Shown here: in pieces, positions 20,171 through 29,983 of the stretch
Position numbering within the stretch: position 1 is the first letter of the stretch
Layout of the letters: every line of letters begins with the position of its first letter
Assembly (NCBI RefSeq): GCF_913774235.1
Contig: NZ_CAJYDW010000016.1
Span: forward strand, 310,001 to 374,000
DNA: 64,000 nt
Source of the DNA: an uncultured Pseudomonas sp.
GTDB taxonomy: Bacteria; Pseudomonadota; Gammaproteobacteria; Pseudomonadales; Pseudomonadaceae
Direction: 5' to 3'
Translations under genes and position numbers: made by a program
The notes under the pieces: generated by a model
What the model was told of the DNA's origin: nothing
The model's input: the letters and a program-made list of their open reading frames with translations, nothing else
Database searches by the model: none

Positions 20171-20185
20171 GAATTGTTCCCGCTT

Positions 20186-21160
20186 TCAAGCTTCTTGGTA
20201 CGCGCGTATCAATTCAGAAACACTCGAGTCCCAGGAGAATTGTTGTTGGATTCTTTGACCAAGCGTAGAGGACTGCTGTGGCTCAGACAGGGCGGCTATT
20301 CCTTTCTCCATGGAGTCTAGATCATCCGGCACAATGTAGATTGCCTCGTCCTGAAAGTATTCGGTCGTGGAGCCGATACTGGTAATCAAAATTTTGCAAC
20401 CCGAGGCGGCTGCTTCCAATGCGGCGATGCTGGGCGTCTCCAAGGTGCTCGGCATGACAAAACCTTCTGCGCCGGCCAAGGCAGAGCGGAGCATTGCTGA
20501 ACCGTATTCGACAGAACCCACATATATGAATTGTGCCCCTCCCTCTTCTTTACACTGTGCAAGATAAGCATCATCTCGTGCATTTCCAAGGACGACAAGT
20601 TTTAAGTCTGGGAACTTTTTCAACGCTTTTAGGAATGTCAGTTGATTTTTTCGTTCTTCGACGTTTGCAACGTTTAAAAGGTATTTGGTATCGCCTAGGC
20701 CGACATGTTGACGAAAGAGACGCGGGTCGCCTTTGGTAAAGAATGAAGACTCGACGCCGTTATAGACGACATGAAAATTCTTATGGGGAATATCATAGAC
20801 CGCCCCAAGCGCTTCCCCTTCGAGTCTAGAGTTGACGATTATCTTGTCAGCGAGCTGCAGCAGGCGCTTGATTTCGTCATGGGGATAGTTCCATTTCGTT
20901 TCTTCAGTTACCCATAGGTTAGGGCTTATATAAAGTTTCAAGCCCTTTCTCTTCATGTAGTCGCAAAGCTGAGAGGACCCCGGCATGGCGGAGAAAAAGT
21001 GAAAGATGTCGTGACCACTTGGAATTTCTTTCCAAGGATCGTACAGAGTCACTTCAACAGAGCGAGACTCCAAGTGACGTTTCCAGGCCATGAGCTGACG
21101 TTCTCCGCCTCCTGGACAATCGAATGCCCAGGGGTAGACGCCATAAAGTATTTTTTTCAT
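20186..21160 (-). CDS. Family 4 glycosyltransferase
   Basis: This 324-aa GT4 enzyme has an N-terminal GGGERQLMAWKRHLE motif, HFFSAMPGSSQLCDY, KIIVNSRLEGEAL, the donor region YLLNVANVEERKNQLTFLKAL, and SLETPSIAALEAAASG (E-x7-E type). It is similar in plan and length to the next gene (21181-22134), pointing to an old duplication. It follows that gene by 20 bases. The sugar it transfers is not predictable. Confidence 0.83.
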   Translation of the reverse strand: MKKILYGVYPWAFDCPGGGERQLMAWKRHLESRSVEVTLYDPWKEIPSGHDIFHFFSAMPGSSQLCDYMKRKGLKLYISPNLWVTEETKWNYPHDEIKRLLQLADKIIVNSRLEGEALGAVYDIPHKNFHVVYNGVESSFFTKGDPRLFRQHVGLGDTKYLLNVANVEERKNQLTFLKALKKFPDLKLVVLGNARDDAYLAQCKEEGGAQFIYVGSVEYGSAMLRSALAGAEGFVMPSTLETPSIAALEAAASGCKILITSIGSTTEYFQDEAIYIVPDDLDSMEKGIAALSEPQQSSTLGQRIQQQFSWDSSVSELIRAYQEA

Positions 21161-21180
21161 AGGTAAATCCCGAAGTTGAT

Positions 21181-22134
21181 CTAGAAGGCTTTAATATAGT
21201 CGATTAATCCCCTGACAGCGTCTACTTCAGAGGTTTGATATTTTGGAACGCGACTATCAGGTGTAATCCTTGAAGAGGCGAGCTTATTGACAGACTCAAT
21301 AATTGATTCGATATTCGTTGGCTCCACCTGGCTTGCGCTGGGGATCAATTCATCGACCCAAGTAGATTTGCTCAGTAACATTTTGCAGTCAAGCGCTGCA
21401 GCTTCCAGCGCTGATGTCCCTGGAAAATCCAATGGCAATTCAAGAAATAGCTCGCTGTCGGCAAGTGCTGAAAGATGGAGTTCAGAAGCGAAAGGCATTT
21501 CCGGAATGAAAACGACGTTTTCGGTCGCCTCTCGCTTGCAGGCTTCATAGTAGTCGTTATCTCGCACCTGTCCCGATATCACAAGCGGGATTTCTATTTC
21601 CCGGAAAGCACGGATCGCACTCAGTTGATTTTTCTGCGGCTCAATGATTCCCGGCCAGATCACATATCTGTCAAGGCCGTAGGACTCTTTGAAAACCGGA
21701 GTGACATTTTTTCGGGAAAAACTTTTCGTGACCAGTGGCAGGACATTGATGCTGTATTTCTCATCAATACGAAAAAGTGACTTGAAATGGGCCTCCTCGG
21801 TCTTTGACTTGAAAACAAAGGCGTCGAATATCTCTATTAAGGCTTGTAAATATTTGAGATGGCCTTCGGTCGGAGGGCTTACCAACCAGAGATTTGGCCA
21901 TAGGATCATCTTTTTACCGGCTGCAGCAGACTCTTGTAAAACCAGCTCGGATCCACTCACCATCGAAAAGTGTATAACGATGTCGTATTGATCTATTGGT
22001 AAGCTATTGGGCCCATAGATGTCGACTAATATATCAGCGGCATCGAAAGCCTTCTTCAGTAGGTGGATTTCACGCTCGCCCCCACCTTGCTTGAGATAGG
22101 CGGTTGGGTGAGTGGTGAGAAGGACACGTTTCAT
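21181..22134 (-). CDS. Family 4 glycosyltransferase
   Basis: This 317-aa GT4 protein starts MKRVLLTTHPTAYLKQGGGEREIHLLKKAF and has HFSMVSGSELVLQE, a donor-binding region IWPGIIEPQKNQLSAIRAF and FPGTSALEAAALDCK. It parallels the 20186 gene motif by motif. It overlaps the phosphatase gene by four bases, indicating translational coupling within the long minus-strand operon. Acceptor and donor are unknown. Confidence 0.82.
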   Translation of the reverse strand: MKRVLLTTHPTAYLKQGGGEREIHLLKKAFDAADILVDIYGPNSLPIDQYDIVIHFSMVSGSELVLQESAAAGKKMILWPNLWLVSPPTEGHLKYLQALIEIFDAFVFKSKTEEAHFKSLFRIDEKYSINVLPLVTKSFSRKNVTPVFKESYGLDRYVIWPGIIEPQKNQLSAIRAFREIEIPLVISGQVRDNDYYEACKREATENVVFIPEMPFASELHLSALADSELFLELPLDFPGTSALEAAALDCKMLLSKSTWVDELIPSASQVEPTNIESIIESVNKLASSRITPDSRVPKYQTSEVDAVRGLIDYIKAF

Positions 22135-22736
22135 TTCGATGCCCCTGTTGTCCCGGAGGATGAGTGGAATCTATAACGTAGCTGCTCATCTTGATTGATA
22201 CTGATATGGACATACTCGCAGTTGCCGATGACGAATGTTGGATAGTTTCTGATGTCGAGATCCAGCAGGAAATGCAATACACCGCATACTGTGCCCTCGT
22301 GGCCAGAAATCAGAACACACTCATCGGCATTCCAGCACTCTGACTCTTTTGAATACCATTGAGCGACACGTCTGAGCATGTCGCCCAAGCATTCGCCCTG
22401 AGGATAGCGAAGTTCGGCATTGAGGCCTTGGTACTTATATCTGCTATCCCATTCCCAGAGTTCGTCGACGGTAATGTGGCTTACGCTGCCAGTGTCGACC
22501 TCTACCAGCTCAGGAACTAGTTCTATGTCCAGGGCTGTATCCAAAGGCGCTACAGTTTGAGTTGCCCGACTTAGCGGTGACGAGTATATCCTAGTAAAGG
22601 GAATGTCTTTTAGCCGTTGACATATCTCCGCAGCCTGTAACAAGCCTTGTTCGGACAAGGGGTAATCGGAAGCGCCGCAAACCAGCCGTGCTTCGTTAGC
22701 GGTACTCCTGCCATGACGCAGTAGATAGATGTCCAT
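22131..22736 (-). CDS. Histidine phosphatase (phosphoglycerate-mutase superfamily)
   Basis: This is a 201-aa protein with the catalytic LLRHGRSTANEA motif (His7/8), a YSSPLSRATQT substrate loop and the second catalytic His in LISGHEGTVCGV. It belongs to the branch-1 histidine phosphatases. Embedded without gap between two glycosyltransferase genes, it probably removes phosphate from a sugar or glycerate phosphate used in glycan assembly or modification. That role is inferred; no family member of this exact context is known to me. Confidence 0.8.
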   Translation of the reverse strand: MDIYLLRHGRSTANEARLVCGASDYPLSEQGLLQAAEICQRLKDIPFTRIYSSPLSRATQTVAPLDTALDIELVPELVEVDTGSVSHITVDELWEWDSRYKYQGLNAELRYPQGECLGDMLRRVAQWYSKESECWNADECVLISGHEGTVCGVLHFLLDLDIRNYPTFVIGNCEYVHISINQDEQLRYRFHSSSGTTGASK

Positions 22737-23918
22737 TTAGAATCCGTAAGTATCAAAAATATCGACTTCTCGATCTATTTGACGGCCGTCAAGATCGTTC
22801 GAATAAGAAAAATCGCTACCTATCAAGTCGAGCCGTTCCGCCATCAATCCACCTACTTCGTTGATGGAGAAGTGCCTTCTGATTCTGGATCTTGCTTTGA
22901 TCGCCTTTTCCAGCATTGCCGGATAATGCAAGGTCATATCCCGGAATGCCGCTATGGCCTGTTTCATGTTGGGCTCTGCCCATACGTCGTCATTCCGATA
23001 GCGTAGACGGTTGTGACCAACCTCTCGAAGCTCATATCCGACCAGCGTCGTATCTGAAGCGTCACAGAATTCCATGTTCCCGGAATACCCCGTAGCAATC
23101 ACGGGTATGCCCCTGCTCATAGCATCAGATATCGTCAAGCCGAAGCCTTCTGCTCGATGCAGAGAAACGTATGCGTCGGCCTCATCATAGAGACGATGAA
23201 TAGCAGTGCTAGGTACGTATCCAGCGATGATGTCGATGTTAGAGTAAGTCTTCGAGATGTCGGACAACTTCTGTGACAGCAGTATGTCATGTTCTAGATT
23301 GCTGACCTTGATCGTCAACCTTACGGATGGATTGTTTCCGTGAGCTTCGACAAATGCGCGCAGTGAAAACAATGCATTTTTTCGTTCCGCATCACTGTAG
23401 GTGTTGAAAATGGTGAGAAAACGAAAGGGACCGCAGTCCACGCCGCTCGACCGGGCTACTATTCGTGCGCTGACTTCCTGCGGTTCAATATAGAGAGGTA
23501 CGCGGACGACAGGTATGTTCGCTGAGCGTGCAAAGGCGCTCTGGCAAAAAGACGAGGCTGTCCAGATCTCGTCGAAGAATTGAAACTGTCTAGCCCACTG
23601 TTCCGGAATCTTGGGAACCTCGCAGAACCAGTAGCCGATATTGTAGAAACCATCCATGGCGCCAGCGGCAAGTCTGGAAAAGTAATGAGGTACCCAGCGC
23701 GCGCTAAATTGGAAGATATTTATTCGGTGATCAAGAGAGCGCAGCAGATTGTCATCGATGATAGTATCGTTACCCGTCTGCAAGGCGACGGGGCGGGAAA
23801 GCACGAAATCTCTCACCGGCATCCCTGTCGACTTCAAGCATTCAACGTTGAGTGCCGCCGCTCTGCCAATACCGTCTTCGGTCTCGAATGATCCAAAGAA
23901 ATTAACGCCACGTTTCAT
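22737..23918 (-). CDS. Family 4 glycosyltransferase
   Basis: This 393-aa protein begins MKRGVNFFGSFETEDGIGRAA, has NIGYWFCEVPKIPEQW and a donor region FLTIFNTYSDAERKNALFSLRAF, and ends its catalytic domain with SLHRAEGFGLTISDAMSRG, the E-x7-D/E motif of GT4. It overlaps the upstream TuaH-like gene by four bases and abuts the phosphatase gene with no gap. Specificity is unknown; placement in the D-rhamnose locus suggests surface glycan assembly. Confidence 0.82.
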   Translation of the reverse strand: MKRGVNFFGSFETEDGIGRAAALNVECLKSTGMPVRDFVLSRPVALQTGNDTIIDDNLLRSLDHRINIFQFSARWVPHYFSRLAAGAMDGFYNIGYWFCEVPKIPEQWARQFQFFDEIWTASSFCQSAFARSANIPVVRVPLYIEPQEVSARIVARSSGVDCGPFRFLTIFNTYSDAERKNALFSLRAFVEAHGNNPSVRLTIKVSNLEHDILLSQKLSDISKTYSNIDIIAGYVPSTAIHRLYDEADAYVSLHRAEGFGLTISDAMSRGIPVIATGYSGNMEFCDASDTTLVGYELREVGHNRLRYRNDDVWAEPNMKQAIAAFRDMTLHYPAMLEKAIKARSRIRRHFSINEVGGLMAERLDLIGSDFSYSNDLDGRQIDREVDIFDTYGF

Positions 23919-25129
23919 CTATGGCGCTCCTGAGTATTATTATTCAAGGCCCTAACCATTTTTTGGGTCCTACCCATCCAGGTATTATCTCCCACCACAT
24001 CAGCGATCTGGGCACGAGAAAGTGCCCCCTGTTGGAGTTGGCGATGTATTGCCATACAAAAATCGTCGGCGGTCTCGCCGAATTCGATATGGTGTACCTG
24101 GTCGCGCAGGGCGTTGAGCGGCGTTGCTACCACAGGCAGCCCGGCTGCTAAATATTCGTAGTACTTCATGGGGAACATTGAGTCTGTATACTTGTTTATC
24201 AGTGATGGCAATATTCCGACTTGCATGCCCCTCAGATACGACGGCAGCTCCTGGTAATTTCTATAACCCAGAAAATGAACATTAGGCAGTCTGGCTATTT
24301 CCGCGAGCAATTGACTGCGTTGACCCTCTCGTTCTTCACCAATGAACACCCAACTCCAGTCGGGTCGACGCCTTGCTGCATCCAATATCAGAGAAAAGTC
24401 CATCTTGAAGTCTGATAACACGCCATGGTAAACAATGCGGGGCTCAGAGATCGCCGCGACTTCCTCTGGGATTGGGGCTGGCTCCAGGGCTTTTCCAAAG
24501 TGTTCGATATCGACGACGTTCGACAGATAGTGGCTGTTGGGATTCAGAGTCAGACAGCGTCTTGCCAAGGCCGGAGCCGTGGCGAATACGGTATCCGCCA
24601 TTTTTAGCAACTTCTCTTCTTCTTCTGCAAATTTGACACTATCAACGCCGGGGACAGCGCCTAGATCGTCAACGCAGTGGTACAGGATCTTTGGTTTTTT
24701 GAAGTACCCCAATATATCCAGCATAAAGGGGTGGTAAGTCCATATGGCAGGATTTCCTAGGGAATAGAGCTTCATGGACCTGGACAGCGACCACCTCAAG
24801 AGAAGTTTGTTGAGGTATCTGAGCGCGGGATGCCGATATCCGGCGGGGATGAGTAGCGGCGACAACACGTAGATATTCGGCTGCCGCTCGCTCGCGCCCA
24901 GCAATAGGGACTTCAAACCCTTCACCAAACGATCTTTCAGGCGACCCCAGTCGCGAGCACTTTGTCTCCTAGGTGCTCTTAGTCCTACACTTTCTACATA
25001 AAGAACCTTGAAATTGAGTGCGGCGAGAGCTTGAGCACTGTGCTGCTTGTTGGTCCAATAGGGTTCATCCCAATCTGCAGTCGCGAACAAGACGAAACTC
25101 TGTTGGCTGGCGTGCTGACTGTCAGCCAT
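23915..25129 (-). CDS. Glycosyltransferase, TuaH-like
   Basis: This 404-aa protein has the opening FVLFATADWDEPYWTNKQHSAQALA and YVESVGLRAPRR seen in TuaH-like transferases, then ILYHCVDDLGAVPGV, RIVYHGVLSDFKMDFSLI, and SMFPMKYYEYLAAGLPVVATPL, the acidic nucleotide-sugar motif region. It overlaps wecB by eight bases and the next transferase by four. TuaH itself acts in teichuronic-acid synthesis, where GlcA is a component; ugd nearby makes UDP-GlcA, so a uronic-acid or HexNAc step is possible but unproven. Confidence 0.8.
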   Translation of the reverse strand: MADSQHASQQSFVLFATADWDEPYWTNKQHSAQALAALNFKVLYVESVGLRAPRRQSARDWGRLKDRLVKGLKSLLLGASERQPNIYVLSPLLIPAGYRHPALRYLNKLLLRWSLSRSMKLYSLGNPAIWTYHPFMLDILGYFKKPKILYHCVDDLGAVPGVDSVKFAEEEEKLLKMADTVFATAPALARRCLTLNPNSHYLSNVVDIEHFGKALEPAPIPEEVAAISEPRIVYHGVLSDFKMDFSLILDAARRRPDWSWVFIGEEREGQRSQLLAEIARLPNVHFLGYRNYQELPSYLRGMQVGILPSLINKYTDSMFPMKYYEYLAAGLPVVATPLNALRDQVHHIEFGETADDFCMAIHRQLQQGALSRAQIADVVGDNTWMGRTQKMVRALNNNTQERHR

Positions 25130-26252
25130 GAAAGTGGTCCATGGGCAGCTTTCTGAGGGCGGCCACTATGCGTTTGGCAGCCTGTCCGTCGCCGTAGGGA
25201 TTGTGACGGGTAAGCAGATGTTCGCGAGCCTGCGGTTTATCGAGCCAGTGGCGAACGGCGTCTTCTATGCGGGCCGGGTCTTGTCCCGCAAGCGTGGCGA
25301 ATCCCGCCGCGACGCCTTCGAGACGCTCGGTATGTTCTCGCATCACGACCACCGGCGTACCAAACGTGGGTGCTTCTTCTTGGATTCCGCCGGAATCGCT
25401 TACCACCAGGCAGGCGCGACTAATGAGATACAAATTGCTTGCATAGTCCAACGGTTCGAGCAGTTTAAAATTGGGAATATTTCCGAGAATGCGCTCTACG
25501 GGCTCTCTTACTCCGGGATTCATATGTACAGGCATTACCCATGTATGCGCCGTATAGTGGCCAGCTAATCGAGCGAGCAGATGGCAGATGTTTTCCATGA
25601 CATCGCCGAAATTTTCTCTCCGATGGCATGTTACTAAAACTATCGAACCCGCTTCTTGCTCAAGATTTGGCAGATGATTCAGAAGCGCAGGCGGCGCAGC
25701 ATGGCAGTGGCTTGTGAAAACGGTATTGACTGAATCCACGACCGTATTGCCCGTCACATGGATACGATCAGCGGGAATACCCTCAGCCATCAAGGCCTTC
25801 GCCGCGGAGCTGGTGGGAGCGAAGTGCAACGTAGCGATCTTGCTGATTAGCCGTCTATTCGCTTCTTCCGGGAAAGGACTATGTAGATCTCCTGTCCGTA
25901 GGCCTGCTTCAACGTGGCCCACCTTGATACCACGATGGAAAGCCGCCAAGCCGGCACAGAAGGCTGTGGTTGTATCTCCCTGGACCAAGACCCAGTCCGG
26001 CTGATATTCCTGCAGGACGTCATCCAGCGCCTCAAGCTGACGTGATGCCAGAATATTCAATGAGCGCCCTGGGCTCATTGTGTCCAGAGATATATCCGGT
26101 TTTATTGAAAAGATACCCAGGGCTTGGGCCAACATCTCCCTATGCTGCCCCGTCGAGCAGACATAGGTATCACAAGCCTTGCGAAGCTCCGCTATCACGG
26201 GAGCCATTTTGATCGCTTCAGGACGGGTGCCAACAATAACGAGAGTTTTCAA
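25122..26252 (-). CDS. wecB: UDP-N-acetylglucosamine 2-epimerase (non-hydrolysing)
   Basis: This enzyme interconverts UDP-GlcNAc and UDP-ManNAc in the cytosol. The 376-aa protein has IVGTRPEAIKMAPVI, STGQHREMLAQ, VQGDTTTAF, HVEAGLRTGD (catalytic region) and VSDSGGIQEEAPTFGTPVVVMREHTER, all hallmark motifs. It overlaps neighbours on both sides by 4-8 bases. No wecC (UDP-ManNAc dehydrogenase) is present, so ManNAc itself may be the incorporated sugar. Confidence 0.93.
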   Translation of the reverse strand: MKTLVIVGTRPEAIKMAPVIAELRKACDTYVCSTGQHREMLAQALGIFSIKPDISLDTMSPGRSLNILASRQLEALDDVLQEYQPDWVLVQGDTTTAFCAGLAAFHRGIKVGHVEAGLRTGDLHSPFPEEANRRLISKIATLHFAPTSSAAKALMAEGIPADRIHVTGNTVVDSVNTVFTSHCHAAPPALLNHLPNLEQEAGSIVLVTCHRRENFGDVMENICHLLARLAGHYTAHTWVMPVHMNPGVREPVERILGNIPNFKLLEPLDYASNLYLISRACLVVSDSGGIQEEAPTFGTPVVVMREHTERLEGVAAGFATLAGQDPARIEDAVRHWLDKPQAREHLLTRHNPYGDGQAAKRIVAALRKLPMDHFHG

Positions 26253-27814
26253 TTCACTATTGCCCCTGGTGCGAACGCTATGGTTTTTCCCTTGTATTCG
26301 AGGGCTATCGTCTCGCGCATATCGGCTGGTTCAACGCTGCTGAAAAGTTCGAAACCTGTCCGGGTAGCACGAATTTGTATCTTCGATTTGGCCTGGACGA
26401 AATCAAGCGCGGTGATTTCGTCCCAGAACAGGGGAGCCTCAGCACTCCGCTGGATGTACTCGATCAGCTCTCGATGGCGCTGTACGCGAGTTTCCTCGTC
26501 CGACCAGCCGTACTGGTATCGGGGCGAAAAAGGATGGTCCAGAAAGCCGAAGAGGGTCTTGGTTTCGCGGGCCTGGTCGAACGCTGCCTTGTAAGTAGCC
26601 AGTGGATCATCGTCGTTGAGCATACAGTCGCCATGCAGCATGCATTGCTGACTGTGGCCTACGAAGCCGGCCGGTAGATCAGCGAGCTCTCCTGCTCTTG
26701 CTAGCAGAAAATCGGGGTCGTTGCAGATGATTCCGCCGATGCAGCCCTCATAACCGACATCGCTCAGAGCGGCCAGGGCGTAAGGAGGCGAATGATGGAA
26801 GGGGGAGACGGCATAGCGAACTCTGACGCCTGTCGTTTCAAGGATTCGCTGTCTGGACGTCAGTGCCTCTTCTCTTGCGGCTGCATAGCTTCCGCCCCAG
26901 TTTGGCGCGTGGGTAGCGGTGTGGCACAGCACTGCCTCGCCCGCATCAGCAAATTCCTTGAGAAAGTCCTGTTGTTCGGTGGACTCGAGAACCTTGGAAT
27001 GGATTGCCAGGGAAAGAGGGACACCCATCCCCTGGTAGGCCTCCCACAGCGGGCGGGCGGAGGAGATGTCTTCGTCACAATCAAGCCGCATGGTGACGAC
27101 AGCGTCATAGCCGTAAGGAATCTCGGATATGACCGGAAGGCAAGGTAGTTCTTCGCCGCGCCACCTGCTGATGAAGTTTTCGATCAGCCGCCATTCGAAT
27201 GAGTCGATAAGTCCCGCCGCTCGGTTGACCCAGAGCACTGAGGCTGCAGGATACTCATGAAGTGTCACATAGCTCGAGATGATGCCTGCCTCGTTGCTCA
27301 CCGAGGCCAGGCGATTCGAATCCTGCCCGAGGAGTGGCGTTGCCAGGGACCAGATCGAGCCATCAGCTCGCACTGCTCCGTACCCCATGTTGTTCCACTC
27401 GTCCATGAAGTCGAAGCGCTCCAGTGGACGCTCCCAGGCCCCCGCACCAAGCAAGCCCGCGTGCGCGTGATAGCGGATCACCGCGCTACTTTGGGCGACG
27501 GCGCCGGAGGCGGCTGCAGGGCTACTAGACCAGGACGTCGGTTGAGGCCATTCAACCTTCTCGAGGTTGAGGTAGCAGCGTAGATTCTCCGGCAGGAGAC
27601 CGAAGATGATCAGCTTTTTCTCAGCAGAGCGCAGCCATTCGATCAGCTGACTTCCATGGTCATCGTCAGGATTTATGGCAACGACGAAATCAGCATTCTC
27701 GAGCCCTGCCAGATTGATGACCTTTACCATCGATTGGCTGAGCGAGCGCTTGAACGCTGCGGTAACCAGCGTCGCCGCGTGCCGATCATGATGGGTTGCG
27801 AGAATACTGATCAT
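26249..27814 (-). CDS. Polysaccharide deacetylase-like (CE4/NodB fold) protein with N-terminal extension
   Basis: This is a 521-aa protein. Residues about 235-460 look like a NodB-homology domain: an Asp pair in MRLDCDED (Asp245/Asp247) and the metal-binding H-x3-H in CHTATHAP (His298/His302), followed by RYAVSPFHHSPPYAL. The first 230 residues form a separate domain of unknown function. No signal peptide is visible, so deacetylation of a cytosolic lipid-linked or nucleotide-linked sugar is more likely than of the exported glycan. It overlaps wecB and the CapK-like gene by four bases each. Family call is moderate, substrate unknown. Confidence 0.7.
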   Translation of the reverse strand: MISILATHHDRHAATLVTAAFKRSLSQSMVKVINLAGLENADFVVAINPDDDHGSQLIEWLRSAEKKLIIFGLLPENLRCYLNLEKVEWPQPTSWSSSPAAASGAVAQSSAVIRYHAHAGLLGAGAWERPLERFDFMDEWNNMGYGAVRADGSIWSLATPLLGQDSNRLASVSNEAGIISSYVTLHEYPAASVLWVNRAAGLIDSFEWRLIENFISRWRGEELPCLPVISEIPYGYDAVVTMRLDCDEDISSARPLWEAYQGMGVPLSLAIHSKVLESTEQQDFLKEFADAGEAVLCHTATHAPNWGGSYAAAREEALTSRQRILETTGVRVRYAVSPFHHSPPYALAALSDVGYEGCIGGIICNDPDFLLARAGELADLPAGFVGHSQQCMLHGDCMLNDDDPLATYKAAFDQARETKTLFGFLDHPFSPRYQYGWSDEETRVQRHRELIEYIQRSAEAPLFWDEITALDFVQAKSKIQIRATRTGFELFSSVEPADMRETIALEYKGKTIAFAPGAIVN

Positions 27815-29187
27815 GCGTTCACCACGTGACGAAATTTAGCCCGACGCCCGACTCTCACGAAACCATCGTGCGTCACGAATTCTATGTGGAATGCATCGCC
27901 CCAATATCGCCTGACGCCAGACTCGATGTCTTCAACGCGTGAATGAGGCATTGGCACTATGCGGAGGATAGCTTTCGGTCCTCTTACATCAATCTGGAAC
28001 TCTTCGATTCCGCCTACGCGGTGATCGAGCATATCCATGATGTGATGGGTTGGATGAGGGACGCCGTTGATCGGTACGATGTCATGGATACGGCCAATGA
28101 GCTGATCCAAATGGAAACCCTGCTCACCACGCTGGAGACGTCCACAATCGCCCGTTGCATAGCGGATCAAGGGCATCAGTCTGTTTCTAAGACCGGTCAA
28201 TACCAGTTCGGTTGACCCTTCATCGCCAGGTCTGCTTTCCGGCCACACTTCTGAATCAAATAGTTGAAGCTCTTCTCTTTCAGCATCGAGCTGATATGCC
28301 GTTACGCCAAACTCCGCTAGTCCATAGCGGTCGATAACTCGACAATTCAGCACTTTTTCGATCTTTTCTCTCATGTAGGGTTGCAGCAATTCGCCGCTGG
28401 ATTCGAAAACGTCAAATGCCTTGGCGTCCCCCAAGCTCGATTCTATGTAGCATGCCAGAGCGTAAATAGTGGAAGGATGCTCGTGAATAAGATAAGGGCG
28501 CCGTCGCTGCAGCGTCTTCCAGATCTCCGCGAGCCCTTTTTCATCAACGCGATCGAAGAAGATATTGCTGCGATTCATGGCAAAGCACTTGAAGTCCTCT
28601 CGGTTTGGCCAAGTACTTTCTGCCGCGTCTGGAAAGCGGCAGGCAAAATGCAGTGCCGGTTGGCTTTTGCCTTTTCCTATCCGCTCGCGTGCGTAGAGGG
28701 TTACGGCTGCCGAATAATCGGCGCTTTCTTGGTCATAGAAGATAGTCACCGAGCGACCAGTGGAGCCGCCAGTCTTGCAGGCGTGGTGTTTGATTTCCTG
28801 CAGGGGTTTGGATAGCAAGCGTTCGCCTTGCTCTAGGATTATCGACTTATCCAGATAGGGTAGCTTCTCCAGATAGTTTACGTCCCTATCGACCGAGTCA
28901 GGGTCGAAGCTGGTTTTCTTGAATAGGTCTTTGTAATAAGGGACGTGCGTACCTGCAAAGTTGAGCATGTCCACCAGGCGCCGCTGGGAAACCTTCAAGC
29001 GCTCTTCACTACTTAGCGCGTAGTGCCGTCGCAGCTCATCAAGCTTTGGGGTGATGTGGCGCCCTTCATGCTTTTCGGCGATGGGATAGGCAATATGAGC
29101 ACTCACCATCCCTTTCAATAGTCGCAGAGGCTGTCTGGCAAATACAAACTCACTAAGCTTCAAAATGGGATGGCTGGCTCTTATCAT
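27811..29187 (-). CDS. CapK/PaaK-like adenylate-forming enzyme
   Basis: This 458-aa protein belongs to the phenylacetate-CoA ligase-like AMP-forming family. It has the Thr/Ser/Gly-rich ATP loop KTGGSTGRSVTIFYDQ, FESSGELLQPYMREKIEK, the RYGLAEFG motif in the AMP-binding core, and ATGDCGRL. Relatives named CapK occur in capsule loci, where they are suspected to activate an organic acid for sugar acylation. Position directly after wzt (36 bases) and before the deacetylase fits a glycan-modification role, which is inference. Confidence 0.8.
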   Translation of the reverse strand: MIRASHPILKLSEFVFARQPLRLLKGMVSAHIAYPIAEKHEGRHITPKLDELRRHYALSSEERLKVSQRRLVDMLNFAGTHVPYYKDLFKKTSFDPDSVDRDVNYLEKLPYLDKSIILEQGERLLSKPLQEIKHHACKTGGSTGRSVTIFYDQESADYSAAVTLYARERIGKGKSQPALHFACRFPDAAESTWPNREDFKCFAMNRSNIFFDRVDEKGLAEIWKTLQRRRPYLIHEHPSTIYALACYIESSLGDAKAFDVFESSGELLQPYMREKIEKVLNCRVIDRYGLAEFGVTAYQLDAEREELQLFDSEVWPESRPGDEGSTELVLTGLRNRLMPLIRYATGDCGRLQRGEQGFHLDQLIGRIHDIVPINGVPHPTHHIMDMLDHRVGGIEEFQIDVRGPKAILRIVPMPHSRVEDIESGVRRYWGDAFHIEFVTHDGFVRVGRRAKFRHVVNA

Positions 29188-29223
29188 GCGAATGCCTTAT
29201 TACGCTCCGGCTGTTGACTTGGC

Positions 29224-29979
29224 TTATGAATGTATGTGGTCTCTTTGGAGAGGCGTCTCTGTTGCGACTTTCTTGTCGCTGACGATTCGGCCATGCTCGA
29301 GATGAATCGTCCGTGTGCAAATACGCTCCAAGAGCTCGGGGCTGTGCGAAGCTATTACCAGGATGCCGGCATTGCTGATCAACTTCTCCAAGCGGTGCTC
29401 TGCTTTTGAACTGAAAGCGGCATCACCCACGGAAAGCCACTCATCCATGATCAGGATGTCAGCCTCGATACTCGTTGAAATGGCAAAGGCCAAGCGAAGC
29501 GTCATACCGCTAGAATAGGTTCTGACGGGGAGGTTCAAGTACTCTCCCAAGTCAGTAAACTCTGCTATCTCGTCGATTTTGGATCTTATTATCGCAGGGC
29601 GGAGTCCATCCATTATTCCTCGAAGATAGATATTCTCGAATCCGGTAGCATCGGGATCTAGTCCCATCGATACGTCCAGAAGGGAGGCGACTCGTCCCTC
29701 GACCGCAAGATTTCCCTTTACCGGCGAGTAAACGCCAGACAAGGCTCTGAGTAGCGTCGTTTTGCCAGATCCGTTGTGGCCAACCAGGCCTATTCTTTCC
29801 CCATGATTGAATTCAAAACTCAATCCATCCAGGGCGCAGACAATAGGATGCTTCCCTGCATCTTTTCCAATTCGTCCGCCGGTACTGAAATTGAGCATCT
29901 TTTTCTTTAGCGACCTGTGCGAATTTTCATATATGGGAAATTCGATGGTCAGGTCTTGAGCTACGATCTTGGCGTCCAT
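29224..29979 (-). CDS. wzt: Polysaccharide ABC exporter, ATP-binding subunit (Wzt/KpsT type)
   Basis: This 251-aa ATPase has Walker A GHNGSGKTT (residues 67-75), the signature YSSGMTLRLAF and Walker B ADILIMDEWLSVGDAAF. The N-terminal extension with IVAQDLTIEFPIYENSHRSLKKK is typical of O-antigen/capsule ATPases. It stops soon after the nucleotide-binding domain, so it lacks the C-terminal carbohydrate-binding domain of E. coli O8/O9a Wzt and resembles exporters that need no capped chain. It pairs with wzm, four bases upstream. Confidence 0.92.
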   Translation of the reverse strand: MDAKIVAQDLTIEFPIYENSHRSLKKKMLNFSTGGRIGKDAGKHPIVCALDGLSFEFNHGERIGLVGHNGSGKTTLLRALSGVYSPVKGNLAVEGRVASLLDVSMGLDPDATGFENIYLRGIMDGLRPAIIRSKIDEIAEFTDLGEYLNLPVRTYSSGMTLRLAFAISTSIEADILIMDEWLSVGDAAFSSKAEHRLEKLISNAGILVIASHSPELLERICTRTIHLEHGRIVSDKKVATETPLQRDHIHS

Positions 29980-29983
29980 TTTT

